18,906 bases of DNA from Acidimicrobiia bacterium (GTDB taxonomy: Bacteria; Actinomycetota; Acidimicrobiia; Acidimicrobiales; AC-14), in assembly GCA_019243595.1 (NCBI GenBank), contig JAFAUA010000091.1, positions 1-18,906 on the forward strand. The letters are read 5' to 3'. The translations under genes were made by a program, and so were the position numbers. The notes under the pieces are model-generated. The model searched no databases. It was given only the letters and a program-made list of their open reading frames with translations, and was not told where the DNA came from. Shown one piece after another: positions 6,340 to 14,146 of this stretch; the stretch's first letter is position 1; each line of letters opens with the position of its first letter.

Positions 6340-7413
6340 TCAGTCGATCGACACCCAGTCGTGCTGGTTGGCGGCTGACTGGCGGATGGCGTCGAGGACC
6401 TGCATGTCGGCGACACCGTCGGCGAAGGTCGCAGGGCGAGGATCGTCGGGCACCCGGCGGCCGGCGATGAGGTCGGCGAACGTCTGATACAGACGCGTGT
6501 ACGGCGGGAGATCGATGCCGAACGCGTGCAGCTGGTCGTAGGCGGTGACCAGCAGGTCGACGGGAGGAGGATCCGGCGGCGGGAGCACGAGGTCGTCGGG
6601 GACCTCCACTTGGCGCTGGCCGTCGGCGTCGGCGATGGAGACGGTGTCGAAGTCGACCCATACGGTGCCGCCGGTGCCGGCGACCCGCGTGACGAACAGT
6701 GGGGGGCCGTAGGCGCCGGCGGTGCTCTGCATGACGCCGTCGACGCCGGTCTTGGTGCGGAAGTGCACCGTGTAGGTGTCCTCCGCGGTCATCGCCCGGT
6801 CGGCGACCAGCGGCAGGCTGGCGCTCACGCCCTCGAACTCACCGAGCGTCGTGCGCACCTGGTCGACGACGTGCGCGGCCTGGGCGCCGAGCCACCCGCC
6901 ACCCTCGGCGGCGTCGGCCCACCACGGGGGCAGCTCACCGCTCGGGTCGGCGAGCATCGGCACGTGGAGGATGAACGTCGCCAGTCGCGGCTCGCCAATG
7001 GCGCCATCGCGGATCAACCGGGCCGCCAGCGCCTGCCCGGTCGCCCACCGGAACTCGGTGCCCAGAAGGTGGACGACGCCCGCGACGTCGGCCGCCGCCA
7101 GCATGCGCTGCGCCTCGTTGGCGTCGCGTGCGAAGGGCTTCTCGCAGACGACGTGCTTCTTGGCTTCGACGGCCTCGAGCACGATCGGCGCATGAGTGTG
7201 CGGCGGCGTCGCCACCGCAGCCGCCTCGACGCCCGGCAACGCCAGCGCGTCGGCGAGCGAGGTCAACCCGTTCGGAACGTCGAAGCGCTCGGCGCGGGCC
7301 GCGGTCTTCTCCGGATCGCGGCCAACGACGGCGACGACCTCGATACCCGCGGCCCGCATGGCGCGCACGTGAGTGAGGCACCCGAACCCGGTACCGACGA
7401 CGATGGCCTTCAC
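6340..7413 (-). CDS. Gfo/Idh/MocA family NAD(P)-dependent oxidoreductase
   Basis: This 357-residue protein opens with a Rossmann fold, VGTGFG (residues 6-11), and has VCEKPFA with Glu91-Lys92-Pro93, the family's conserved EKP motif. The C-terminal half is the usual alpha/beta sheet domain (from about 125), with GGWLGAQAAHVVDQVR providing the expected helix and His near the substrate. Members oxidise or reduce sugars, inositols, biliverdin or related polyols using NAD(P), and the substrate is not evident here. The start is GTG 7413, overlapping the upstream ligase stop by 4 bp (GTGA), so the two are co-translated and probably act on the same compound (inference). It converges on the AlkB-like gene. 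Confidence 0.9.
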   Translation of the reverse strand: MKAIVVGTGFGCLTHVRAMRAAGIEVVAVVGRDPEKTAARAERFDVPNGLTSLADALALPGVEAAAVATPPHTHAPIVLEAVEAKKHVVCEKPFARDANEAQRMLAAADVAGVVHLLGTEFRWATGQALAARLIRDGAIGEPRLATFILHVPMLADPSGELPPWWADAAEGGGWLGAQAAHVVDQVRTTLGEFEGVSASLPLVADRAMTAEDTYTVHFRTKTGVDGVMQSTAGAYGPPLFVTRVAGTGGTVWVDFDTVSIADADGQRQVEVPDDLVLPPPDPPPVDLLVTAYDQLHAFGIDLPPYTRLYQTFADLIAGRRVPDDPRPATFADGVADMQVLDAIRQSAANQHDWVSID

Positions 7414-8870
7414 GAAAGCATCTCCACCAAGAGCCGCCGCTGGACCTGGTTGGTCGGCGACGTGCGGGGAATGGCGTCGAGCACTTCCAACCGCCGGGGA
7501 TGCTTGTGGCTCGCCAGCCGCCCCTCGCAGTGGGCCCGCAGCTGCTCGAGCGTCGGGGGGGCGCCTGCGTCGGCGGCAACGACAACTGCGCACACGATCT
7601 CGCCCCACTCGACGTCAGGCAGACCGACGACGGCAACATCACCGACGCCCGGGTACGCGGCCAGCGCCGTCTCCACCTCGCTCGGCGCCACGGTCTCGCC
7701 GCCGGTGCGGATCACGTCGCGCGCCCGGCCCACGATCGACAGGTAGCCCTCGTCGTCGACCTCGGCCAGGTCGCCCGTGCGGTACCACCCGTCGACGAAC
7801 GCCTCGGCGTTGGCATCGTCGTCCTCGAAGTACCCGTCGAACACGATCGGACCGCGCACGAGCAACTCGCCGCTGTCGTCGATGCGGGTCTGAACGAACG
7901 GAGACGGGAGACCGCACCGGCCGGGCTTGCGCTCGAGGTCGGCGTGCTCCAGCGCGGCGACGCCGCCCGCTTCGGTCGAGCCGTAGAACACGCGCACGCG
8001 CGCCTGGGGCAGGACGTATCGCAGCGTGGCGAGCAACTCCGGCGGCGTGGCGGACGTGCCCGTGTCGGCGGCGACGACCGACGACAGGTCGCACGCCGCG
8101 CCCTCGGGCGTGTGCCTGTACTGGAACACGCGCTTCCACACGGCGGGGATGCCGTAGACACGCGTCGCGTGGTAACGCTCGACGGCGTCGCAGATGCTCG
8201 CCGGGTCGGCGGGCACGAACACCACCGCCGCCCGGGCCTGCCATTGTTGCAACGCGATCGTCCACCCGGCCATGTGGAACAGCGGGAACGGACACACCAT
8301 CGGACCGCGGGGCTCGAAGATTCCCCCGGGGTGGGTCCGGAGGTAGTTGACCCGGTGCGTCAGCACGACGCCCTTCGGCTTTCCCGTGCTCCCGCTCGTG
8401 AAGAAGATGACGTGGGGGTCGTCCTCGCTGAGCCCGTCGACGGCGACGTCGGTGTCTTCTTCGCCACCGGACTCCGCGAGGAGTGAGGCAAGGGTGACAA
8501 GCGGCGCCTCGGCCTTGGCGGCCACCGCCTCCGCATCGGTCCGACCGTCGTCGACGACGAGCAACGCCGGGCGTGCACTCGCTGCGGTCTCGACGGCCTC
8601 GTCGATCGAAAGCGCTGGATTCATCGGGGCGAAGACAACGCCGAGCTTCGCCAGCGCTGCGAACAACGGGATGACGTCGAGTGTGGTTGCCGACCACACC
8701 GCGACCCGGTCGCCGCGGCCGAGCCCGCGCGACTGGAGCACGCGCGCGATCCGATTGGAGGTGCGGTCGATGTCCCCGAAGGTCATCGTCCGGTCACCCA
8801 GCACCGCCGCCAACCCGTCGGGAGTCGCGCGGGCCACGTTCCGGAACACGTCCCCAATCAGCAGCTCCAT
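7410..8870 (-). CDS. AMP-dependent acyl-CoA synthetase/ligase with altered A10 motif
   Basis: This 486-residue ANL-family protein has FFTSGSTGKPKGVVLTHR (about 156-173), FPLFHMAGW, YGSTEAGG, GYFEDDDANAEAF, WYRTGDLAEVD and GRARDVIRTGGETV, all in order and normal. At the C-terminus, where family members read PRT-x-TGK-V or TNK-V, this protein reads IPRTSPTNQVQRR. The Lys needed for the adenylation half-reaction is therefore Gln475. It could be a ligase with reduced adenylation, an enzyme using a different residue, or a sequencing error. Start ATG 8870 is supported by the -10-like TAAGTT 8 nt upstream; a longer frame to 9023 runs through the divergent cupin gene. The oxidoreductase gene overlaps its stop codon. 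Confidence 0.88.
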   Translation of the reverse strand: MELLIGDVFRNVARATPDGLAAVLGDRTMTFGDIDRTSNRIARVLQSRGLGRGDRVAVWSATTLDVIPLFAALAKLGVVFAPMNPALSIDEAVETAASARPALLVVDDGRTDAEAVAAKAEAPLVTLASLLAESGGEEDTDVAVDGLSEDDPHVIFFTSGSTGKPKGVVLTHRVNYLRTHPGGIFEPRGPMVCPFPLFHMAGWTIALQQWQARAAVVFVPADPASICDAVERYHATRVYGIPAVWKRVFQYRHTPEGAACDLSSVVAADTGTSATPPELLATLRYVLPQARVRVFYGSTEAGGVAALEHADLERKPGRCGLPSPFVQTRIDDSGELLVRGPIVFDGYFEDDDANAEAFVDGWYRTGDLAEVDDEGYLSIVGRARDVIRTGGETVAPSEVETALAAYPGVGDVAVVGLPDVEWGEIVCAVVVAADAGAPPTLEQLRAHCEGRLASHKHPRRLEVLDAIPRTSPTNQVQRRLLVEMLS

Positions 8871-8897
8871 CCCGTCAGAACTTAGGCTCTGGACGCG
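8871..8897. promoter_or_regulatory. Overlapping divergent leaderless promoters (ligase and cupin)
   Basis: The 27-bp gap holds two -10-like boxes back to back. TAAGTT reads on the minus strand at 8884-8879, 8 nt before the ligase ATG. TAGGCT reads on the plus strand at 8883-8888, 9 nt before the cupin ATG. They share two base pairs, so RNA polymerase could not occupy both at once. No Shine-Dalgarno sequence fits in either direction. Confidence 0.5.
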
Positions 8898-9215
8898 ATG
8901 GGCGAGCGTGTGCTCGGAGGCGTCGGGACCCGGCTCCTCTTCGAGAACGACCGGGTCAAGGTGTGGGAGCTCAGACTGGCGCCGGGCGAAGACAGCCCGC
9001 CTCACCGCCACGAGCTCGACCATCTGCTGATCCAGCTCTCCGGTGACCGCGTCGCCGTCATCCCCGAGTCCGATACCGACGGCCCGTACAAGGACTATCT
9101 CGAGGCCGAGGTCATCCCCGGCATGACCGTCTTCGTGGAGCGCGGCGGCGTCGAGACCGCCCGCAACGTCGGCAACGAGCCCTACAGAGAGATCATCATC
9201 GAGCTGAAGGACTGA
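8898..9215 (+). CDS. Small cupin-domain protein
   Basis: This 105-residue single-domain cupin is complete. The first cupin motif is recognisable as APGEDSPPHRHELDHLLIQLSG, with His36 and His38 as likely metal ligands and His42 nearby. The second motif is weak: PGMTVFVERGGVETARNVGNEPYREIII has no obvious His ligand. It might bind metal poorly or serve as a binding or dimeric scaffold. Such small cupins act as dioxygenases, isomerases or ligand-binding proteins. The role here is unknown. It diverges from the ligase gene and ends immediately next to the convergent carotenoid oxygenase stop codon, with no bases between them for a terminator. Confidence 0.85.
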   Translation: MGERVLGGVGTRLLFENDRVKVWELRLAPGEDSPPHRHELDHLLIQLSGDRVAVIPESDTDGPYKDYLEAEVIPGMTVFVERGGVETARNVGNEPYREIIIELKD

Positions 9216-10661
9216 CTAGGGCAGCTGGTCGCCTCTGACCCACGTGGCGTGGAAGCCGAGGGGCACCCGCGCCGGCAGGAGCACACGCGCCACCGGCCCG
9301 GCCGCGAGATCGGCGGCGTCGAGCACCACGACCTCTGACCGGTCCAAGTTCTCGTCGTGGACGAAGGAGACGAGGTAGCCGTCGTCCTCCGACGTGGCAC
9401 CGCGGCGCGCCGCGAACGGGGCCTCGCTGCCCCATCGGCCGGGGCCGAACCAGTGCCGGTCCTGGGCACCTGACGCGGTGTCGTACTTGACGATGCCATC
9501 GAACAGCAGCGTCGGCTCCGGCGAGATGCGCATGGCGTAGGCGAACCGAGTGGGGCGCCCGAGCATCGCCAGGTTCATCGTCGGGAACTCGGTGTTGTCG
9601 TCGTCGAGCGGGCCCTCGGAGACCGCGCCGGTCCGCATGTTGAAGCGGTAGCGGTACAGCTGGGCGTCGAGCCGCAGGTACGACAGCATCCTTGCGAGCG
9701 GGCCGGCGGCGTCGGCGCGGGGCGCGGGCTTGTTCACCCGGCACAGATCGAGGACGACCTCGTCGCCGTCCTCCCACGCGTTGATCGAGTGGTACACGTA
9801 GCAGGGCTCGGCCTCGAACCACCGGATCTCGTCGCCGGCGCCGCGCCGCGGGATGACGCCGAAGCGCGCCGCCAACGAGGGATCGAACACGATCTTGTGG
9901 CGACCCTGGCGCGCCGCTTCCATGTCGGCGACGAGCGGCAGGTCCATCAGGATCGAGTGGTGCTCGGTCGCAGCCATGTCGTGGGGCATCCTCGGACCGG
10001 GAAGGTCGATCTCGACGAGATGGGTGACGAGACCCGTCGGGCCGATGACGCCGTAGCGCATGTACGGCCGCACCGGGCCGTAGTCGAAGAACAAGAGCTC
10101 ACCGGTGCGCTCGTCGACCTTGGCGTGCGCCGACATGCGGCAGGGGAGCGTGCCCGCGAAATCGTCGGCGCCCAGGGACTCCAGCGACAGTGCATCCAGC
10201 GCGTACGCCTCGCCGCTCAGGTACCAGAGGGCGTGCACCCGGTCCCGAAACCACACGAGATCCGTGTTGGCCGTGTCCTTCAGGCGCAAATGCTCGTCGG
10301 GCGGGTTGTCGGCACGAGGCTCGATGACGCCGCTCCAGAGGGGTCGACCGACAGTGTGCTCGTCGACGAAGCCCCGCGTCCGCACCCAGCGGTTCCGATA
10401 CGACGCTCGGCCCTCGTGGAAGCGGACAGCGTGCACCATGCCGTCGCCGTCGAACCAGTGGTACCGCCCCGACGGCGCGAACTGCGGGTTGGGACCGTTG
10501 CGCAGGTAGACCCCGTCGAGGTCGGGCGGCAGCTCGCCGATGACCTCGAGGCCGTCGTCGGTGCGCTCCTCGCCGACCGGCGCATAGAGCCCCGCCAGAT
10601 AGGGGTTCCCCGCCACCTCCCACGCGTCAGCCGGCAGCGTCTGGTCGAGCGTCGAGGCCAT
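9216..10661 (-). CDS. Carotenoid oxygenase (RPE65/CCO superfamily)
   Basis: This 481-residue protein should be an iron(II) oxygenase that cleaves carbon-carbon double bonds in carotenoids, apocarotenoids or stilbene/lignin-type compounds. The family signatures YLRNGPNPQF and HWFDGDGMVHAV lie near the N-terminus. The four iron-binding His are all present in context: SAHAKVD (about 178), MPHDMA (about 227), YHSINAWED (about 290) and GFHATWV (about 470). The length fits bacterial members, and the protein ends soon after the fourth His, as usual. Start ATG 10661 has -10-like TACAGT 7 nt upstream. No carotenoid biosynthesis gene is present here, so the substrate remains open. It converges with the cupin gene with zero spacing. 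Confidence 0.93.
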   Translation of the reverse strand: MASTLDQTLPADAWEVAGNPYLAGLYAPVGEERTDDGLEVIGELPPDLDGVYLRNGPNPQFAPSGRYHWFDGDGMVHAVRFHEGRASYRNRWVRTRGFVDEHTVGRPLWSGVIEPRADNPPDEHLRLKDTANTDLVWFRDRVHALWYLSGEAYALDALSLESLGADDFAGTLPCRMSAHAKVDERTGELLFFDYGPVRPYMRYGVIGPTGLVTHLVEIDLPGPRMPHDMAATEHHSILMDLPLVADMEAARQGRHKIVFDPSLAARFGVIPRRGAGDEIRWFEAEPCYVYHSINAWEDGDEVVLDLCRVNKPAPRADAAGPLARMLSYLRLDAQLYRYRFNMRTGAVSEGPLDDDNTEFPTMNLAMLGRPTRFAYAMRISPEPTLLFDGIVKYDTASGAQDRHWFGPGRWGSEAPFAARRGATSEDDGYLVSFVHDENLDRSEVVVLDAADLAAGPVARVLLPARVPLGFHATWVRGDQLP

Positions 10662-10694
10662 GGCGCGAACTGTAGGCGGCTACGTTTTTGTGTG
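10662..10694. promoter_or_regulatory. Divergent leaderless promoters (carotenoid oxygenase and serine hydrolase)
   Basis: The 33-bp gap contains TACAGT on the minus strand (10674-10669, 7 nt from the oxygenase ATG) and TACGTT on the plus strand (10681-10686, 8 nt from the hydrolase GTG at 10695). The two -10-like boxes are only 6 bp apart. Any -35 element for one gene lies inside the other gene. Prediction from sequence only. Confidence 0.5.
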
Positions 10695-11930
10695 GTGAGT
10701 GAACTGAAGGTCGAGATCGATCCGGCTGAGGCAGGATTCGACGCCGATCGGTTGCAGCGCATCGACCGCCACTTCGCCGGCTATGTCGACGACGGCCGTC
10801 TCCCCGGCTGGCTCATCGTCGTGACGCGCGCCGGACGCGTTGTCCACCTCAGCGCCTACGGCCAGCGCGACGTGGAAGCGGGGCTCCCCGTCGAGCTCGA
10901 CTCTGTCTGGCGCATCTACTCGATGACCAAGCCGGTCACGTCGGTCGCGGCGATGATGCTCTACGAGGAGGGTGCCTTCGAGCTGAAGGACCCCGTGAGC
11001 CGCTTCATCCCGTCCTTCGCCGGCGTTCGCGTCTACAAGCAGGGCTCCAGCGTCAACCCCGTCACCGAGCCCGCCACCGAGCCCGTGCGCATCTGGCACC
11101 TGCTCACCCACATGTCGGGACTCACCTACGGCTTCCACTACAACCATCCGGTCGACGCCATGTACCGGGCCGCGGGCTTCGAGTGGGGGAGCCCACCGGG
11201 GATGGATTTGGCCGCGTGCTGTGACGCGTGGGCCTCCTTCCCGCTCCTCTTCCAACCGGGGACGGAGTGGAACTACGGCGTGTCCACCGACGTCCTCGGC
11301 CGCGTCGTCGAAGTCGTGTCAGGTCAGTCCCTCGACGCCTTCTTCGAGGAACGCATCTGCCGTCCGCTCGGCATGGACAACACCGCGTTCTGGGTCGACG
11401 GGTCCGACGCCGAACGCCTCGGTGCCCTCTACATGCCCGACCCGACGACCGGACGGGCGACGCGGCTCGACCTCCTCGGTGACCTCGCCTTCACCCGCCC
11501 CAGCGCGTTCTCGGGCGGCGGCGGACTGGTGGCGACGGCCGCCGACTATCACCGCTTCACCCAGATGCTGCTCAACGAGGGCGAGCTCGACGGCGTGCGC
11601 CTCCTCGGTAGCCGGACCGTTCGCTACATGGCCGAGAACCATCTTCCCGGCGGCGTCGACCTCGAGGCCATCGGCCGGCCCCTGTTCTCCGAGACCACGT
11701 TCGACGGCACCGGGTTCGGCCTCGGCTTCTCGGTGCTCGCCGATCCCGTGAAGAACAAGGTGCTCGCCAGCCCCGGCGAGTACGCGTGGGGCGGCGCCGC
11801 GAGCACGGCCTTTTGGATCGATCCCGTCGAGCAGATCACGGCGCTGTTCTTCACCCAGCTGCTGCCGTCGAGCACCTATCCGATTCGGCCACAGCTCAAG
11901 CAGCTCGTCTACCAGGCCCTGGTCGACTAG
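10695..11930 (+). CDS. Serine hydrolase, class C beta-lactamase/EstB-like
   Basis: This 411-residue protein has the penicillin-binding fold signatures: SMTK (Ser76-Lys79, the nucleophile and base), YGVS (Tyr194-Ser197, the YxN-type motif in its YxS form) and WGGAAS near the C-terminus in place of the KTG motif. THMSGLTYG and GLVATAADYHRF are typical of the 'beta-lactamase-related' esterases (PF00144). No signal peptide is visible, so it is probably cytoplasmic and acts as an esterase or amidase, not as an antibiotic-resistance enzyme. The start is GTG 10695 (a second GTG at 10692 is possible), just after the divergent carotenoid oxygenase promoter. Substrate is unknown. Confidence 0.9.
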   Translation: MSELKVEIDPAEAGFDADRLQRIDRHFAGYVDDGRLPGWLIVVTRAGRVVHLSAYGQRDVEAGLPVELDSVWRIYSMTKPVTSVAAMMLYEEGAFELKDPVSRFIPSFAGVRVYKQGSSVNPVTEPATEPVRIWHLLTHMSGLTYGFHYNHPVDAMYRAAGFEWGSPPGMDLAACCDAWASFPLLFQPGTEWNYGVSTDVLGRVVEVVSGQSLDAFFEERICRPLGMDNTAFWVDGSDAERLGALYMPDPTTGRATRLDLLGDLAFTRPSAFSGGGGLVATAADYHRFTQMLLNEGELDGVRLLGSRTVRYMAENHLPGGVDLEAIGRPLFSETTFDGTGFGLGFSVLADPVKNKVLASPGEYAWGGAASTAFWIDPVEQITALFFTQLLPSSTYPIRPQLKQLVYQALVD

Positions 11931-11992
11931 CTCCCAGCTTGATCTGAGGAAACCCGGCGTTCGCTCCCAGCCTTTCTGACTAGATCTTGGCC
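11930..11992 (+). promoter_or_regulatory. Direct-repeat element and -10-like box before the YceI gene
   Basis: GCTCCCAGC occurs at 11930-11938 and again at 11963-11971, 33 bp apart (about three helical turns). Each copy is followed within a few bases by TCTGA, making imperfect 17-18-bp repeats. Just downstream TAGATC (11981-11986) sits 6 nt before the YceI ATG, a possible leaderless -10 box. The repeats could be an operator, but no regulator can be assigned. Confidence 0.35.
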
Positions 11993-12682
11993 ATGCGCGG
12001 TTGGAAGAGATGGCTCCTGCTCGGCGTGGTCGTGGTGGCGGTGCTCGCCGTCGCCGGCCCCTACGTCTACCTCCACTTCGTCGAAGGCAAGGCGCCCAAG
12101 CGCCTGAGCCTGTCGTCGCAGGGCTCGACGCCAACCACGGACGCGAGCGCCGACGCCAGCGCGGCGAGCGTTCCCCTCGACGGGACATGGAAGGTCACGA
12201 CCGGTTCGCAGGCCGGCTACCGCGTCAAGGAGGTGCTGTTCGGTCAGAACAACGAGGCCGTCGGGCGCACGACCGCCGTCACCGGCGACGCCACGATCGC
12301 GGGCACCAAGGTCAGTGCCGCCAACGTCGTCGTCGATCTGACGCAGGTGGCGAGCGACCAGAGCCGGCGCGACAGCCAGTTCCAGCACCGCATCATGGAC
12401 ACCTCGAGCACCCCGACGGCGACGTTCCGGCTGACCCAGCCCATCGATCTGCCGTCGACCACCGGCCGGGTGTCGGTCAAGGCAACCGGCGACCTCACGC
12501 TCCACGGCGTCACCAAGCCGGCGGTGGCCGATCTCCAGGCCGAGCGATCAGGCAACACCATCCGGGTCAGCGGCTCGGTCCCCGTCACCTTCGCCGACTG
12601 GAGCATCCCCAACCCCAGCTTCGGCCCGGTCAGCACCGAGGACCACGGGTTGATCGAGTTCCTCGTCGTCCTCGCTCACTGA
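11993..12682 (+). CDS. Membrane-anchored YceI family protein
   Basis: This 229-residue protein has one N-terminal membrane segment (about residues 7-28), a Ser/Thr/Ala-rich linker (about 40-58) and a YceI lipocalin-like domain for the rest. The pattern is recognisable: GTWKV with YRVKEVLFG, then VDLTQVASDQSRRDSQFQHRIMDT, TATFRLT, GDLTLHGVTKP and a final strand with FADWSIPNPSFGPVSTEDHGLIEF. YceI proteins bind isoprenoids or amphiphilic ligands in the cell envelope. ATG 11993 is chosen over an in-frame TTG two codons upstream. The last 135 bp lie antisense to the 3' end of the histidine kinase gene. Confidence 0.9.
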   Translation: MRGWKRWLLLGVVVVAVLAVAGPYVYLHFVEGKAPKRLSLSSQGSTPTTDASADASAASVPLDGTWKVTTGSQAGYRVKEVLFGQNNEAVGRTTAVTGDATIAGTKVSAANVVVDLTQVASDQSRRDSQFQHRIMDTSSTPTATFRLTQPIDLPSTTGRVSVKATGDLTLHGVTKPAVADLQAERSGNTIRVSGSVPVTFADWSIPNPSFGPVSTEDHGLIEFLVVLAH

Positions 12683-14134
12683 GCGGTCTTCAACTGCCAA
12701 GGCCGGGGGCGGTCCGTCGACCGGAAGGGTGATCGTGAACCGCGCGCCCTGGCCAGGCGTTGAATCCAGCGCCACCGACCCGTGGTGGGCGGCGACGATG
12801 GCGCTGACGATCGACAGGCCGAGGCCGGCGCCGCCGCTCGTGCGGGCGCGCGAGGGGTCGACCCGGTAGAAGCGCTCGAAGGCGCGGGCCGCCTGGTCCT
12901 CGGTCATTCCCGGACCCCGGTCTTCGACGACGACGACGGCGTTCGAGCCGTCCCCGCGCACCTGCACCGTCGCCGGCGTGCCCGGCGGCGTGTGCGTGCG
13001 GATGTTCGTGATCAGGTTGTCGAAGACCTGGCGGAGGCGGGCTCCGTCGCCGACGACCTGCACGGGCTCGAGCACGTCGAGCTCGATGGACCGGGTGGGC
13101 TCCACGACCCGCGCATCGGCGACGACCTCGGCGGCCATGGCCGACAGGTCGACGGGCTGGCGGTCGAGGGGCCGGCCCTGGTCGAGGCGGGCGAGCAGCA
13201 GCATCTCCTCGACGAGCACGCCCATGCGCTCGGCTTCGCCCTCGATGCGCGCCATGGCCTTGGCCAGGTCGTCGGGTCTGGTGGCCGCACCCCGCCGGAA
13301 CAGCTCGGCGTAGCCGCGGATCGACGTCAGCGGCGTGCGCAGCTCGTGGGACGCGTCGGCGACGAACCGCCGCAGTCGGTCCTCGCTCCGCTGCTGTTCG
13401 TCGAAAGCGTTCTCGATGCCCTCGAGCATGGTGTTGAGGGCCAGGCCCAGGCGCCCGACCTCGGTCTCGTCGTCGGCGGGGGAGACGCGGCGGCTGAGGT
13501 CGCCGGCGGCGATGGCGTCGGCGGTGGCGACCATCCCCTCGAGTGGGCGCATGGAGACCCGCACCAGCCACCATCCGAGACCGGCAACGGCGAGAGCGAC
13601 GGCGACGGTGACCAGCAGCTCGATGTTCCGGAAGCGGCCGAGGGTGTTGCTCACGTCGCGGAGCGGCAGGGCGACGATCAGGGTCTGGCCCGTCACCCCC
13701 AGCGATGACACGCTGACTCGGAAGGCCGGCCCACCCGACTCGGCGGCCGAGACGGTGAACGCCTTGCTCGGCCCGCCCGGGCTCGGGTCGGTGTCGACGG
13801 GTACGGCAGGGAGGTGCTGCGGCAGCTGTGGCGTGTACGTCCGCTCACCCGGCGGGCGGAAGACGACGCTGCCGAGAACGGTGCCGTCGGCGTCGCGGAC
13901 CTGGAAGAACGGCGGCGACCCGGCCACGGTGTCGAATCCGGCGAAGCGGCCGATCGAGTTGACGTCGCCGCGCAGGACCTGGTTCTGCACGCGCCGGTCG
14001 AGCGTGACCAGCTGCTGATCGACCCGCTTCAGAAGCGACGAGCGCAGCGCCGTGTAGCTGACGAAGGCGGCGACGACGAGGCCGACCACGACGAGGGCCG
14101 ACGCCACGGCCACCAGCCGGGCGCGCAGCGACAC
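12548..14134 (-). CDS. Sensor histidine kinase
   Basis: This 528-residue membrane kinase has transmembrane segments at about 9-30 and 170-192 around an extracellular sensor region, then a HAMP linker (to about 245). The dimerisation helix contains SHELRTPLTSIRGY (phosphorylated His263). The ATP domain has an N box (FDNLITNIRTHTP, Asn near 377), VEDRGPGM, FERFYR and GGAGLGLSI. It is paired with the response regulator 12 bp upstream. Start is GTG 14134. The catalytic domain ends near residue 470. About 58 more acidic, Gly/Asp-rich residues continue antisense through the end of the YceI gene, a tail unlike a normal kinase end. It may be real, or a frameshift may have removed an earlier stop codon. 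Confidence 0.92.
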   Translation of the reverse strand: MSLRARLVAVASALVVVGLVVAAFVSYTALRSSLLKRVDQQLVTLDRRVQNQVLRGDVNSIGRFAGFDTVAGSPPFFQVRDADGTVLGSVVFRPPGERTYTPQLPQHLPAVPVDTDPSPGGPSKAFTVSAAESGGPAFRVSVSSLGVTGQTLIVALPLRDVSNTLGRFRNIELLVTVAVALAVAGLGWWLVRVSMRPLEGMVATADAIAAGDLSRRVSPADDETEVGRLGLALNTMLEGIENAFDEQQRSEDRLRRFVADASHELRTPLTSIRGYAELFRRGAATRPDDLAKAMARIEGEAERMGVLVEEMLLLARLDQGRPLDRQPVDLSAMAAEVVADARVVEPTRSIELDVLEPVQVVGDGARLRQVFDNLITNIRTHTPPGTPATVQVRGDGSNAVVVVEDRGPGMTEDQAARAFERFYRVDPSRARTSGGAGLGLSIVSAIVAAHHGSVALDSTPGQGARFTITLPVDGPPPALAVEDRSVSEDDEELDQPVVLGADRAEAGVGDAPVGEGDGDRAADPDGVA

Positions 14135-14146
14135 GTCAACCAGCCG

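Noticed and set aside
9789..10694. Apparent N-terminal extension of the serine hydrolase
   Set aside because: The extension is antisense to the carotenoid oxygenase, and homology begins only after GTG 10695.
10695..11930. Antibiotic-resistance beta-lactamase
   Set aside because: No signal peptide, YxS rather than YxN, and no KTG motif; the pattern fits the broad esterase group of the fold.
11319..12188. Minus-strand open frame across the serine hydrolase end and the YceI start
   Set aside because: It spans two well-supported genes and their intergenic promoter, and shows no recognisable motif.
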